Shown here: positions 35,820 to 45,685 of the stretch, piece after piece
How positions within the stretch are numbered: the stretch's first letter is position 1
Layout of the letters: each line of letters begins with the position of its first letter
From: Roseivirga sp. UBA6061
GTDB taxonomy: Bacteria > Bacteroidota > Bacteroidia > Cytophagales > Cyclobacteriaceae
Reading direction: 5' to 3'
Assembly (NCBI GenBank): GCA_002427745.1
Contig: DIYF01000177.1
Coordinates: 62,001 to 126,000, forward strand
DNA: 64,000 nucleotides
The notes under the pieces: model-generated
What the model saw: the letters and a program-made list of their open reading frames with translations, nothing else
Told to the model about the DNA's origin: nothing
Databases searched by the model: none
Translations under genes and position numbers: made by a program

Positions 35820-37234
35820 GAACCTGGGCTCATTTGGTATCCGGAAATCAGGGCCCTTTTATGAGACTGGTAGCTAGTCTCGGCCGTCCCTATAAGCCAC
35901 CAGGAAAACAGGGATACAAAAAGGTAGGTCTCTGCATTGGCAGTAAAAAGAGGTAAAAGCAATCCAAACTTAACTGAAGCCGCTATAAAAGGGATTATCT
36001 TCTCCTCCCTGGTATGAGCCATACGATAGGCACGCCAACTATTTCTTATTCCGTAGTAAAGCATTGCCAGATAAATAAGCATACCGATTACCCCAAGCTG
36101 AACACCAAAAATCAGGTACTGATTTTCTCCGCCAATTCTCAACTCATCATCTACTCCCCCTGCATTACCACTCATCGCAAGGCCAATTCCCATAGGATTT
36201 TCTATCATGCTGTTCACTCCCTCCAGCCATTCTATGGCGTGGGTGATACTTGAGGAATTTTGAAAGAGCAGGGTGTCTTCTACAAAGTACCTTGTATCAT
36301 CAGGGGCAAAAAACAGAATGTAAATAACTAAGGCCAGCCCGGCCAAACCGGCTCCTATGATGATTTTATAAAACCTCAGCAGCAGAGCCATAAAAAGCAC
36401 CATTATAAAAAACGCGACAAAGGTGGCCCGGGAGTAGGCCAGCATAACGCAGATACTTACCGCTGCGAGAATTCCAAGATATTTAAACTTGTTCGACTCA
36501 TGCCTGACGAATAAAAGATAGATCATGGCTATAGCAAAGCTCACCAGCATAGAGGCGGAAAACTCCAGTGGATTTGAGAATATAGCACCATAACGCGGTT
36601 GCCCACCCTGTGCCTCAAATGTCCATTTGAGTCCATAATTTCCTGCAGGCTCAATATTGAGCATATCCATATTATAACGTGCGTAGCCGATCATAGAATG
36701 GAAATGAGTTGAGGTGATTCTCTCGCACAGTACCACGACAAAAGCCACCATGGCTACTCCAAGAATGACCCTGAAAGTCTTATGCCATTCGACCAATGAA
36801 AATTTAATCTGCCGGCCGAAGAAATAGGCCAGACAAAGGAGTAAGATATTCTTGAAATACGTGGCCTTGCTCACAAAATCAGCTTCGCCCAGGGGAAGTA
36901 GCATATACAGAAAACACAAACAAAAGAAGGCGGCAAACAGCCTGTCCAACCAGGAAAAACTCCAGGCCTGTACCAGAACACTCTTCTCTCTGCCCAGAGC
37001 CCAGACCCCCAGTGCATAGAGTATTACCAGTTCCTTGGAATACTGAATGATTTTGGTCAGAAACTCTATTTCAATAAAGGCATAGGTAATAGATAAAAAG
37101 ACTATATAGATGGGGAGAAAGGTAACCAGATAGATCAGCAAATAATGAAACTTGCCCTGGCCTATGCCCTGAAAAATAAAGGCCAGATAAATGACATAAA
37201 GTACCAGAAGCAATATGGCCAGAAGAGTCATCAT
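35816..37234 (-). CDS. O-antigen ligase/polymerase-like membrane protein (Wzy type)
   Basis: A 472-residue protein with about twelve hydrophobic helices and one large periplasmic loop. The loop carries EWLEGVNSMIENPMGIGLA and the region after it NQYLIFGVQLGVIGMLIY, a layout shared by Wzy polymerases and WaaL ligases. It would join repeat units on the periplasmic side. Because the locus also has Wzx, Wzz and an SLBB exporter, polymerase is favoured over ligase. A second unrelated Wzy-like gene lies at 55360-56577. Confidence 0.85.
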   Translation of the reverse strand: MMTLLAILLLVLYVIYLAFIFQGIGQGKFHYLLIYLVTFLPIYIVFLSITYAFIEIEFLTKIIQYSKELVILYALGVWALGREKSVLVQAWSFSWLDRLFAAFFCLCFLYMLLPLGEADFVSKATYFKNILLLCLAYFFGRQIKFSLVEWHKTFRVILGVAMVAFVVVLCERITSTHFHSMIGYARYNMDMLNIEPAGNYGLKWTFEAQGGQPRYGAIFSNPLEFSASMLVSFAIAMIYLLFVRHESNKFKYLGILAAVSICVMLAYSRATFVAFFIMVLFMALLLRFYKIIIGAGLAGLALVIYILFFAPDDTRYFVEDTLLFQNSSSITHAIEWLEGVNSMIENPMGIGLAMSGNAGGVDDELRIGGENQYLIFGVQLGVIGMLIYLAMLYYGIRNSWRAYRMAHTREEKIIPFIAASVKFGLLLPLFTANAETYLFVSLFSWWLIGTAETSYQSHKRALISGYQMSPGS

Positions 37235-38136
37235 CTGGATAATCCGTGTGCGAAGCCTTTCCAGGCAAATCTCATTTTTTTGAACCTGCCTCTGATCAAA
37301 AAGTAGCCGGTGTAACCAAAAAGCTTCGCCAGTTGATAAAAGAAGGCCCCCAGCCGATTAATACCCCTGGCATATCTGCGAACGATAAACAAGTGGTTTC
37401 GCACATTCATATAATGAGAAAAGGGAGACATCTTACCTTCATTATGATCTACCCTGTTGGCATCAGACATACCCGCTTCATGATAAATCACAGCTTTGGG
37501 TTCATACCACAATTTATGAGAGCCATTTCTAATTTTCAAAGACCAATCTACATCTTCATAGTAGATAAAGAATTTATCATCCAAAGGACCTATTTCTCTT
37601 ATAATATCGGTTTTCACCAGAAAGCAGCAGCCGGTAATCCAGGGAATCTCTCCTGCCTGATCATACTTCCCCTCATCTCTTTCATTTTCTCCTATGGTTT
37701 TGAAAGTGAGCAGAAATTTGTTCAGAGAAGTACCCGCATTCCAAATCACTGATCGGTCGTAGTTAAACATGATCTTAGGCTGAATAGCCCCGATAGCAGG
37801 GTCAGTATCCATACGGGCCATAAGGTGGCTTAGAAATGACGGAGTAATTACCGTATCGTTGTTCAGTAACATCAGGTAATTGAAATCATTCTCAATTCCA
37901 TAAATGATACCTGTATTATTACCTCCGGTAAAGCCTTTGTTTTCTCCGTTTCTCAGCAGTATTATTTCCGGAAAATCAGCCTCCAGTTGATCAGCCGAGC
38001 CATCGGTAGAGCCATTGTCGACTACCACGGTTTTAAAGTCAGCGTAGTCAAGTGATCGCAATGAAACCAGACACTGACTGGTCATATCGTAACTGTTCCA
38101 GTTAACGATAATTATGGCCACATCGGGAGGTCTCAT
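37231..38136 (-). CDS. Glycosyltransferase family 2 (rhamnosyltransferase-like)
   Basis: A 301-residue GT-A enzyme. The N-terminal nucleotide-sugar fold is IIIVNWNSYDMTSQCLVSL and VDNGSTDGSADQL, the acidic metal-binding motif is LLNNDTVI, and the acceptor-side motif is FFIYYEDVDWSLKIR. This pattern matches WbbL-like rhamnosyltransferases, which would use dTDP-rhamnose. A C-terminal amphipathic stretch likely binds the membrane. It is the first gene after a well-formed promoter, and so may head the six-gene unit down to 31668. Confidence 0.92.
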   Translation of the reverse strand: MRPPDVAIIIVNWNSYDMTSQCLVSLRSLDYADFKTVVVDNGSTDGSADQLEADFPEIILLRNGENKGFTGGNNTGIIYGIENDFNYLMLLNNDTVITPSFLSHLMARMDTDPAIGAIQPKIMFNYDRSVIWNAGTSLNKFLLTFKTIGENERDEGKYDQAGEIPWITGCCFLVKTDIIREIGPLDDKFFIYYEDVDWSLKIRNGSHKLWYEPKAVIYHEAGMSDANRVDHNEGKMSPFSHYMNVRNHLFIVRRYARGINRLGAFFYQLAKLFGYTGYFLIRGRFKKMRFAWKGFAHGLSR

Positions 38137-38179
38137 AGCTCAAATAAGTTGGGTAGTAATCATCTCTGAACGCCAGCAC

Positions 38180-38209
38180 CAAAAATACGATAAAGACCTT
38201 ATCTCACAA
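38180..38209 (-). promoter_or_regulatory. Promoter of the GT2-Wzy-GT4-GT4-WecG-epimerase operon
   Basis: The minus strand shows TTG (38209-38207), a 19-base spacer and TATTTTTG (38187-38180). Both elements and the spacing match the Bacteroidota promoter consensus. It lies in the 130-bp gap before the GT2 start at 38136. Confidence 0.78.
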
Positions 38210-38266
38210 GGAGCGCCTGTCATGTAGACCTAAGACTACACCCGGCTCAATTAAAAACGTCTTAAG

Positions 38267-39283
38267 TTATTTTTCAACCGTATCTTTCCCTGTCTTCCAG
38301 AAGTCGTAAATCCCCTTGTCCAGTTCATACTCAGACCACATAAAACGGTCCCGGTACGGCTGTTTTTGAGCCCATTCCCACATAATTGTCAAACCGGTAG
38401 TGAGGTCGGTTTTATCTTCAAAGCCCAGTAGCCTGACAGATTTTTTCCAGGTAGGATGTGCGTACTTCACTTCATGGCGTTGCTCATGAAAGAGTGTATC
38501 GCCTCCGCCCATTACCTGAGTCAGTACCTTACTGGCCTCAAGAATAGAGTACTCTATAGCAGACCCCAGGTTTATGATCTCTTTGGAGGCTTCAGGCGCT
38601 GTAGCGGCATTCCAGAGCGGCAAGAGTATATCGTCAATAAAACTGAAAGCACGCTTTTGACTCCCATCACCAAAAATACTCAGAGGCAGATCGTTGATAT
38701 GCTGGTACATCCAGATACCCAATACATTTCGGTAAGTATCCCAGATATTCTGTTTGATACCATACACATTATGGGGCCTGATAATACACCAATCCAAACC
38801 ATGCTGTTCTCCGGCAATGGCAATATCCATCTCACAGGCATATTTTGCCACACCGTAGGGATCGATTGGCATGGGCTGGTCAGCTTCATCAAAGGGAGGA
38901 TTTCCCTGACCATAAACGGCCATAGAGCTGGTGAAGACGAGCCTTTCTACTCCGAAGCGAATGCACTCATTTACCATATTGGCCGTAGCCAGAAGGTTAT
39001 TCTGGTAGTTGTATTTCCTGATAAACGGAGATAGTCCCTCTGCGGCATAGGCGGCAAAGTGAAAAACGTAAGAGGGCTCGTGCTTTTCAAACACTGATTT
39101 GATCTCAGCAGCCGCACAGTCCAGCTCGTAAAAGATAACACGCTCATCGATGTTTTCTCTGAACCCTCCACTGAGGTTGTCTATCCCTACAACTTCGTAT
39201 TCAGGCTTGTTATCTAAAATCCAATCGGCCATTCGAGCCCCAATAAGCCCGGCTACTCCGGTAATGACGATACTCTTACTCAT
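38267..39283 (-). CDS. NAD-dependent nucleotide-sugar epimerase/dehydratase
   Basis: A 338-residue extended SDR enzyme. The start at 39283 places the NAD motif GVAGLIGARMADW at the N-terminus; an in-frame extension to 39316 is less typical. Catalytic Ser and YxxxK are present (FTSSMAVYG; DPYGVAKYACE). It resembles UDP-glucose 4-epimerase relatives, but the GalE-specific stretch is replaced by RPHNVYGIKQNIWDTYRN, so the substrate is probably another UDP-sugar. It sits between the Wzx gene and the operon promoter at 38209. Confidence 0.87.
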   Translation of the reverse strand: MSKSIVITGVAGLIGARMADWILDNKPEYEVVGIDNLSGGFRENIDERVIFYELDCAAAEIKSVFEKHEPSYVFHFAAYAAEGLSPFIRKYNYQNNLLATANMVNECIRFGVERLVFTSSMAVYGQGNPPFDEADQPMPIDPYGVAKYACEMDIAIAGEQHGLDWCIIRPHNVYGIKQNIWDTYRNVLGIWMYQHINDLPLSIFGDGSQKRAFSFIDDILLPLWNAATAPEASKEIINLGSAIEYSILEASKVLTQVMGGGDTLFHEQRHEVKYAHPTWKKSVRLLGFEDKTDLTTGLTIMWEWAQKQPYRDRFMWSEYELDKGIYDFWKTGKDTVEK

Positions 39284-39361
39284 AATACTATCTTCACTTG
39301 CAAATATGTCACCCAATTAATGGACTTCAAGCCAAAAGCCGGACTTTTTTGAATCCACAAA

Positions 39362-40609
39362 TCAGGTGCTTCTTTTCAGTAGGTAATAATGGAGCACAAA
39401 GCTCACCACCTCAGAAAGCAACAGCGCTACAGCCAGACCATACCCCCCGTATTCACTGCTGCCAATGGTGCTCAGCACCAACATAATCACCGCGGTTGCC
39501 CAGGTTGCCCGGGACAATACATCTTTGCGCTCTGCCACAAGGATTTTCACCATATTGGACACATTGAGCATACCGAAAAAAGGAATAAAACAAAGAATCC
39601 GCAGGACATCCGCACTATAGGCCACGTACTCCCCACCAACAATCCTGATAACCCAGGGAGATGTGAGCATAAATACCACGCCAATGGCGAAGGTCACAGC
39701 AAGCCCCATTTTGTAGGCTCCGCTTAAGTACTTGTTAAACTTGTTTTCATCTTCGGCATAAAAACGAGAAGCGTTCTGCAGAACAGATTGTGTGAGAAAA
39801 ACAGGCACCATCCTCAGCAGAAAAGCCACTTTTTGCGCCAGAGAATACTCGCCCAATTCATCATCCTCCACGAAGTTTTTAAGCAAAATAAAGCCTCCGT
39901 GTACCGAAACATGACCCGCAATAGTGGAAAGGAAAAACTGAAAATTATCCCTGAGAAGAGCCCATACTCTACGAGTCTTAACAAAGCTGAATTTGATGGA
40001 CCATCGCCTGTAGATATAGGTGAGCAACACCAAATTGACCAGTACCGTACTGCCGCCATAAAAGAAATTGACCCACTTCGCATCTTCAAGGCCCTTTACG
40101 AAAAAGTAAACCATCAGGAGATAGCCCAGCTTAGAAAGCGCATTGGCTTTGGCCAGGAGTGAAAGCTTATCAAACCCCTGAAGAATAAACAGAGGCATCA
40201 GGGCCTCACCAAAGACCACCACCAATGAGAAACTAAGGATCAAAGCGTAGTCAGGAAACAGGCCAAAGCCTGTGGTAATTGCCAGCGTAAGTCCTGTTAC
40301 CAATAGTGACAGCAGGAAGCGGGTAACGATAATCTCATTGATAAGTGATGAACGCTGTACAGGATCATCCACTACCAGGGCGAGGCGCTTGGGACCATTC
40401 AAATGAAAGCCGTAGCTCACAATGATCCCCAGGAGCATTGCAATGGACAAACTGAGTGTAACATGCCCGTAAAGCTCGTTTTCAAGCCGTTGATAGAGAA
40501 TCGGGTTAATCAGCAGAGCAACGAGCACATTGACTCCCTGATTGAGTGAGAGATTAATGAAATTGGAAAATGAAACGCTCTTTAATATGGGGCCAATCCT
40601 CTTTATCAC
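39362..40609 (-). CDS. Polysaccharide flippase, Wzx type
   Basis: A 415-residue membrane protein with about twelve helices and the N-terminal SFSNFINLSLNQGVNVLVAL pattern of polysaccharide-exporting MVF/MOP flippases. It would flip lipid-linked repeat units across the inner membrane. The start codon is GTG at 40609. It belongs with the Wzz and SLBB genes upstream and is not closely similar in sequence to the second flippase at 57641-58930. Confidence 0.88.
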   Translation of the reverse strand: MIKRIGPILKSVSFSNFINLSLNQGVNVLVALLINPILYQRLENELYGHVTLSLSIAMLLGIIVSYGFHLNGPKRLALVVDDPVQRSSLINEIIVTRFLLSLLVTGLTLAITTGFGLFPDYALILSFSLVVVFGEALMPLFILQGFDKLSLLAKANALSKLGYLLMVYFFVKGLEDAKWVNFFYGGSTVLVNLVLLTYIYRRWSIKFSFVKTRRVWALLRDNFQFFLSTIAGHVSVHGGFILLKNFVEDDELGEYSLAQKVAFLLRMVPVFLTQSVLQNASRFYAEDENKFNKYLSGAYKMGLAVTFAIGVVFMLTSPWVIRIVGGEYVAYSADVLRILCFIPFFGMLNVSNMVKILVAERKDVLSRATWATAVIMLVLSTIGSSEYGGYGLAVALLLSEVVSFVLHYYLLKRST

Positions 40610-40687
40610 AGTTTACTTACTCGGTTAACCCTGGTTTACCCTCATAAAAAGGCCTGAAAACTCTGAAAGGCATTGACCTGACATCTG

Positions 40688-41755
40688 TTATTCTAATTCT
40701 GCCAGCGCTGATTTGTAAATATCTCTGAGCGTGAGCCCCAATACCATCAGTACTCCTCCCAGTATCAATCCGAAAACCAATGCTTTATACCATTTCATTT
40801 TATCATCCTTCAATGGATAAACAGGTCTGTCAATTACCTGAATCAAAGGCTGATTATTGCGATGAGTAATTTTGGCGATCTCCAGGTTTTTCACCATCTC
40901 CTGGTACACGGCTCCGGCTGCCTGCACACCAATCTGAAGTTTTTGAATGGGAACACGGTTACTGCTCCGAAGCGGGTTCAGGTTTGAATTCTGCTCTTCA
41001 TACCTCGCCAGCTCGAGCAAAGTGCTGTCCAACACCTGTTTCACACTATCTGTCTGAAAAGTCAGTACCCTGATGTTTTCGCCCGTCTTCCTGGTTTTCG
41101 TTTCCAGGTAAAAACTGTTGACGTGTTGCACCAGTGTTTCATTAAACGCCTTGGCGAAGGGTTCGTCTTTAGAGGTATAAGACACGCTGAGTATTGTAAG
41201 CTTGCGGTTGGGCTTGTCTACAGCCAGATTCTTTTCCAGGATGTCTTCAACCACCTCTTTCAGAACACTATCGTGTCTGACCATCATATTGGTCTCAGGA
41301 ACCTCAAAATCAATCCCCAGCCCTTCCCATTTATCCGCAAGTTTATTTTCACGGCCATAGCGGGTAATCAAGCGTTCTTTGCCTTCAGACAGATCTACCT
41401 CTGTCAGCAAGGTCTTTTTCATCATCCGGTAAGAACGATACAGTTCAATAATATTATCAATCTGGAATACGCCACTCCCCTCTCCCAGTGCCCCCAGATT
41501 CACGCCTGTAAGACTGGCCAGGGAAGAAAGTTGCCCTCCCAGACCTCCGGCTGCATCTGACTCAAGCACAAAAGTAGTCTGGGCCGTGTAGTTCGTCTTT
41601 TTTAACATCTGATAGGCAAAGAAAAGTCCGCCTATGATAAAGGTGCCAATAAAAATCAACTTCCAGGCTCGCAGCATATCCATCACCCAGCCCGTAACCC
41701 GCTTGATAACAAGCCCGAGACTAAGACGTTCTTCCAGGATATTTTTCTTTTCCAT
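40688..41755 (-). CDS. Wzz-type chain-length determinant protein without kinase domain
   Basis: A 355-residue inner-membrane protein. The start at 41755 is 4 bp after the SLBB stop; the in-frame extension to 41818 would overlap that gene. It has one N-terminal helix (LIFIGTFIIGGLFFAYQML), a large periplasmic coiled region, a proline motif (DRPVYPLKDDKMKW) and a C-terminal helix (GLILGGVLMVLGLTLRDIY). It regulates polymer length. Unlike Wzc proteins it has no cytoplasmic tyrosine-kinase domain, and no separate kinase gene is adjacent. Confidence 0.9.
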   Translation of the reverse strand: MEKKNILEERLSLGLVIKRVTGWVMDMLRAWKLIFIGTFIIGGLFFAYQMLKKTNYTAQTTFVLESDAAGGLGGQLSSLASLTGVNLGALGEGSGVFQIDNIIELYRSYRMMKKTLLTEVDLSEGKERLITRYGRENKLADKWEGLGIDFEVPETNMMVRHDSVLKEVVEDILEKNLAVDKPNRKLTILSVSYTSKDEPFAKAFNETLVQHVNSFYLETKTRKTGENIRVLTFQTDSVKQVLDSTLLELARYEEQNSNLNPLRSSNRVPIQKLQIGVQAAGAVYQEMVKNLEIAKITHRNNQPLIQVIDRPVYPLKDDKMKWYKALVFGLILGGVLMVLGLTLRDIYKSALAELE

Positions 41756-41759
41756 TCTC

Positions 41760-44330
41760 CTAAAAATTAATTTGACTGAGGAGCAGAGCGAGCGTAGCGA
41801 GCCCACTGGTGATACCAATCAGTTCCTGAGGCCCCAGGGCTGGTTTGATAGGCTTGGAAGGTACAATTATTTCTGCACCGGGAGCAGCTTTGGGGTAAGA
41901 CCTGAAAAACAGGAATCGTTTGGTTCGGGCTACCCTCCCATTGGCATAAATTACGTAGGTACGACTACGCTTGGCACGACTGTCAAAACCTCCGGCATTA
42001 TCAATGAAGTACTTGAGTGATTTGCCTTCTTCAAATCGTACTGTGGTGGGGTATAAAAGCTTTCCTCTCAACCTGACGGTTTCCACCTTCTTTGGAATGA
42101 TCAGCACATCCCCCTCCTGCAGCAGCAAGTCTTCAATAGAACCCGGGGCAGCCAGGATTTTGGCCAAATCGATCCCTATGGCCTCAGCTTGTTTCAGCTG
42201 CACATCTCCCAGCAGCGAGTTTCTCTGAAGAATCTCCTGAAGTCTCTCGCGTTTGGCAAAGTCTGAAAGCTTTTCATTGGCATCATCATCACCCGATAAA
42301 AGCTCAAGCTCTTTTTCAACACGACTCAATAAGAACAACTCTGATTCAGAGAGTGACTCGGGCTCTTCCAGCAGCTTTTGTCTCAATTTCAGCAAGTCAT
42401 CTACCTGTCGCTCGTCTTCTGTAGGTTCTTCGTAGAACTCTGTTTTTCTTACCAGGGTAGCTCCCTTCACATAGGCATAAGGGTTAAGGCCTCCTGAGCG
42501 CTCAATGAGGTCAGAAATTCTTTCTCCGTAATTTCTGATGGCGTACTTACCGGGATAGTTCACCTGTCCTTCAATTGCGGCAAAACGCTGAAAATGGAAA
42601 TTCGGGTTTCTTCGGATGATTACATGATCAAAGGGTACCAGCGCAGATGCCTCTTTTTGAGTTTTGAGGCTTTTATCCAGATCAATCAAAATCACATTCG
42701 ACAGATCATAGGCTGTCTGAGCCTCATCGGTAATCCTCCTGGTTATCTCAGCGCGCATACCGGTAGCCGACTGTTTAAAACCCTGAGCCATAAGAATCAG
42801 ATCCTCTATGGTCATGCCTTCAGCAAAAGAGAATATGCCCGGGTTATTTACCTCACCCGAAATCTCAACATACCGTTCTCCCTTCAGGTCATTTGAAGAG
42901 AGTATGTTGAGAACGTCTTCTCTTTTCAGTTCAATGTCCGTTGCACTTCCATTCAGTACATCTCTCAGGTTGAAAGATATGGTCTCTGTATTAAGGTCTT
43001 CGGTAGTACGCACAATAAAAGCTCTGTCGAGGAACGCGTCAGAACGCGTACCATCCGCTTTGGCAACCAATTCTTTTACACTTAATGTGGAAGTAATGGC
43101 ATAGTCTCCGGGTCGGTAAACGGCTCCTTTAATAATCACCCTGTTAGAAAACCTGTCCAGAATCTCGTCCACCTGGTAAACATCTCCGGCTGAAGCGGTA
43201 AAGAGAGCAAATTGCTCTTCAAACACATCCGCCACCATCTTTTCACCTCCCTGATTTCTTACGAGGTTGATTTTCCTGGTATAGGCATTTTCATTAAACC
43301 CTCCGGCATAACGCAGCAGGTCGCTTACCGTCTCTCCATCTTTCAGTTCAAATCTTGCACTGGTTTTAACGGCTCCCTCCAGGCTCACCCTGTTGGTATA
43401 AGGCCCCACAATAATCACATCCTCTTCTTCCAATATCTGATTGTTGGTAGTTTCTCCATTGAGAAGAAACTGATACAGATCCATGGTAGCCAATAATTTG
43501 CCACCTCTGAAAAGCTTAACGGCCCTGAGTGTTCCTTCTTCCGTGATGCCCCCTGATACGTACAGCGCACTCATGATCGTACTAAAGGCCGTCAGGTTAT
43601 AGGTTCCGGGCAGTTCTACCTGCCCTACAATGCTTACTTTGATCGACCTCGTTTGTCCCAGGCTTACATCCAGAAAGCTGGTCGGGTTCGCTCCGCTGAG
43701 TCCTTTATAAAAAACTGCCATTCGGGAGCTGATCTTTTGCTTTGCCTCTGAAATGGTGAGGCCGGAAAGCCTGATAGGACCAATGTTTTCAATGATTATG
43801 TTGCCATCGGGATTAATCTCTGCCTGGTAGTACTGTTCAGAGTTACCATAAATATCGATGAAGACCTCATCGCCCACACCCAGGACATAGCTCTTAGGGG
43901 TTGGGGTATTTAAGGAGGGCTGAAAGGTAAGGAAGGGGCTGTTGCGGCTAAAAAAATCAAGCCCAAAGACAGCCGATTCTTTCTTTGCAATTGACCTTAA
44001 TGAATCGTTGTAGGCTGTTCTGAGACGAGAGTCATCCACCGGTGAGCTACTGCCTTTGGTCGCCCTATCATTTTTGGACCTGTTCAGGCGGCCCTGAAGT
44101 TTGGTCAGTTCTTCTGTCGATAACCCCTGTTGCCTGGCCAGTTCAAAAACATCTGACCGGGAATATCCCATAGCAGTTGCGCGCCTGAACAGAGATTCGA
44201 TCTGCTGATCCGACAATTCATCTACTTTAACAGTTGAAAAGTCGGGAAGTGTCTGTGCCGTACCGGTTTCAGGGATATTAACCAGAATGAATAACAGAAT
44301 CAAAGAGTACCTGATCAGCCTCAAAAACAT
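41760..44330 (-). CDS. Polysaccharide export outer-membrane protein with repeated SLBB domains (Wza-like)
   Basis: An 856-residue secreted protein forming the outer-membrane/periplasmic export channel. Signal peptide MFLRLIRYSLILLFILVNI gives the start at 44330; an ATG 30 bases upstream (44360) is also possible. The poly-export domain starts SYVLGVGDEVFIDIYGNSEQ. At least five SLBB units follow (VSIVGQVELPGTYNL; SLEGAVKTSARFEL; VIIKGAVYRPGDYAI; EISGEVNNPGIFSF; AIEGQVNYPGKYAI), and a final helix lies near the C-terminus. No lipobox Cys is seen, unlike E. coli Wza. Much longer than Wza (about 380 residues), as is common in Bacteroidota. Confidence 0.92.
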   Translation of the reverse strand: MFLRLIRYSLILLFILVNIPETGTAQTLPDFSTVKVDELSDQQIESLFRRATAMGYSRSDVFELARQQGLSTEELTKLQGRLNRSKNDRATKGSSSPVDDSRLRTAYNDSLRSIAKKESAVFGLDFFSRNSPFLTFQPSLNTPTPKSYVLGVGDEVFIDIYGNSEQYYQAEINPDGNIIIENIGPIRLSGLTISEAKQKISSRMAVFYKGLSGANPTSFLDVSLGQTRSIKVSIVGQVELPGTYNLTAFSTIMSALYVSGGITEEGTLRAVKLFRGGKLLATMDLYQFLLNGETTNNQILEEEDVIIVGPYTNRVSLEGAVKTSARFELKDGETVSDLLRYAGGFNENAYTRKINLVRNQGGEKMVADVFEEQFALFTASAGDVYQVDEILDRFSNRVIIKGAVYRPGDYAITSTLSVKELVAKADGTRSDAFLDRAFIVRTTEDLNTETISFNLRDVLNGSATDIELKREDVLNILSSNDLKGERYVEISGEVNNPGIFSFAEGMTIEDLILMAQGFKQSATGMRAEITRRITDEAQTAYDLSNVILIDLDKSLKTQKEASALVPFDHVIIRRNPNFHFQRFAAIEGQVNYPGKYAIRNYGERISDLIERSGGLNPYAYVKGATLVRKTEFYEEPTEDERQVDDLLKLRQKLLEEPESLSESELFLLSRVEKELELLSGDDDANEKLSDFAKRERLQEILQRNSLLGDVQLKQAEAIGIDLAKILAAPGSIEDLLLQEGDVLIIPKKVETVRLRGKLLYPTTVRFEEGKSLKYFIDNAGGFDSRAKRSRTYVIYANGRVARTKRFLFFRSYPKAAPGAEIIVPSKPIKPALGPQELIGITSGLATLALLLSQINF

Positions 44331-44443
44331 GGCTATATGCTTGTTATGATAAGTGTGCAAGATAAAAAAAAGAGCTTTAGGTAGAGGGGAAATCAGTTTC
44401 AGCCTCGAAATTAATCCTATTAGCCCAAAATAGCGAATTCAGA

Positions 44444-45571
44444 CTAGCTCGCAGACTTTGAAATAGGCACCACTTTGGCCTCCTGTCGCTGAGCTCTGTT
44501 TCTTTCACGCAGTTCTTCCTTTCTTTTCTCGATCATTGACCTGAAGATCATTTCTGCCATGGTACCCAGGGCAAGGGCAGTAACCAACAGGGTTGGCAGA
44601 ACAATGGCGTCCGAAAAGTCTTTCAGCACCAATGCCAACAAGACAAAGATCACATTGACGGTAGCCAGAATAGCCGTAGCCTGAGCATGTGTACAGCCCA
44701 AACGCAGCAGGATATGGTGAAGGTGTGTTCTGTCAGGATGCATAGGTGACTTACCCTTCATTATTCTTTTGATGAATACCCTCAACGTATCATATAAGGG
44801 GACTATCAGCACGGCTATGGCCGGACCAATAAAGGCTACGAATTTAAAGGGAGCCGTTGGCAAAACAGCATAATTTGCCTCAATGAACCTGATGGTAATG
44901 ATTGAAAGAAAAAAGCCGATCAACAAAGAGCCGGTATCTCCCATGAAAACCTTAGAAGGCGCCCAGTTGAATTGGAGAAAGGCCAGTATCGTTCCCAGGA
45001 GGGCAAAGCAAATGAATGAATAAGCCTCCAGCCCTGCCAGATAAAACCAGACGCCAAAGAACATACTGCTGACCAAACCAACTGTACCTGCCAGGCCGTC
45101 AATACCATCTATCAGGTTAAAGGCATTGGTTATGACAATGATGGTAAACAGGGAAATTACATAGCTGATGGCATCAGGAATTTCATATATACCGAACAGT
45201 CCGTATAGTGAAGTAAATCTGATATCACAGACGGTAACAATGATCAATGCTGCGGCTATCTGCCCAAGTAATTTCTGGAGAGCTCTCAGGTTGATGAGAT
45301 CATCTCTGAAACCGATGATAAACATGATTCCCAATGCGCCCAGCACATATTTGATATCTCTCAGCTCTTCAAGTGGAACCCAGATTGAAATAGCGATAAC
45401 GAAGCCTACGAAGATTGGCACTCCTCCCATTGAAGGAGTTTCAACCGTATGAATCTTTCTCCCTCCGGGGGTGTCCAGCATATTCCTTCTTTTGAAGAGT
45501 TTAATGAACACAGGAAAGAGAAAAAAGGTCACCAGAAAGGCCGTTCCCGTCAACAAAAAAAAGTGTTCCAT
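44444..45571 (-). CDS. WecA/MraY-family undecaprenyl-phosphate N-acetylhexosamine-1-phosphate transferase
   Basis: A 375-residue membrane protein with about eleven helices that starts glycan assembly on the lipid carrier. Catalytic features are FIIGFRDDLINL (DD pair), NAFNLIDGIDGLAG, VFMGDTGSLLIGF and the cytoplasmic HPDRTHLHHILLRLG loop typical of WecA/TagO rather than MraY. The usual donor in this family is UDP-GlcNAc or a derivative. It heads the minus-strand locus and is divergent from the rfb operon. Confidence 0.93.
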   Translation of the reverse strand: MEHFFLLTGTAFLVTFFLFPVFIKLFKRRNMLDTPGGRKIHTVETPSMGGVPIFVGFVIAISIWVPLEELRDIKYVLGALGIMFIIGFRDDLINLRALQKLLGQIAAALIIVTVCDIRFTSLYGLFGIYEIPDAISYVISLFTIIVITNAFNLIDGIDGLAGTVGLVSSMFFGVWFYLAGLEAYSFICFALLGTILAFLQFNWAPSKVFMGDTGSLLIGFFLSIITIRFIEANYAVLPTAPFKFVAFIGPAIAVLIVPLYDTLRVFIKRIMKGKSPMHPDRTHLHHILLRLGCTHAQATAILATVNVIFVLLALVLKDFSDAIVLPTLLVTALALGTMAEMIFRSMIEKRKEELRERNRAQRQEAKVVPISKSAS

Positions 45572-45651
45572 ACATTCGAACTTATTGACGCGAAGGTAGC
45601 TACTTATGTAGTCAATTGAAAGAGACTATATTATTTCCTTGTTAAGTGCAA

Positions 45652-45681
45652 TTGGCTTTTTAGCGCTATTCATTACTTTCG
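45652..45681 (+). promoter_or_regulatory. Promoter of the rfbBCA operon
   Basis: TTG (45652-45654), a 19-base spacer and TACTTTCG (45674-45681; one base off TAnnTTTG) lie directly before the rfbB ATG at 45686. With the usual distance from the -7 element, transcription would start at or next to the ATG. Confidence 0.6.
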
Positions 45682-45685
45682 CAAC

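Noticed and set aside
44361..44443. Run of A at 44364-44371 (T run on the minus strand) downstream of the WecA-like gene, possible terminator
   Set aside because: No stable G/C stem directly precedes the T run on the minus strand; only short A/T pairings are possible.
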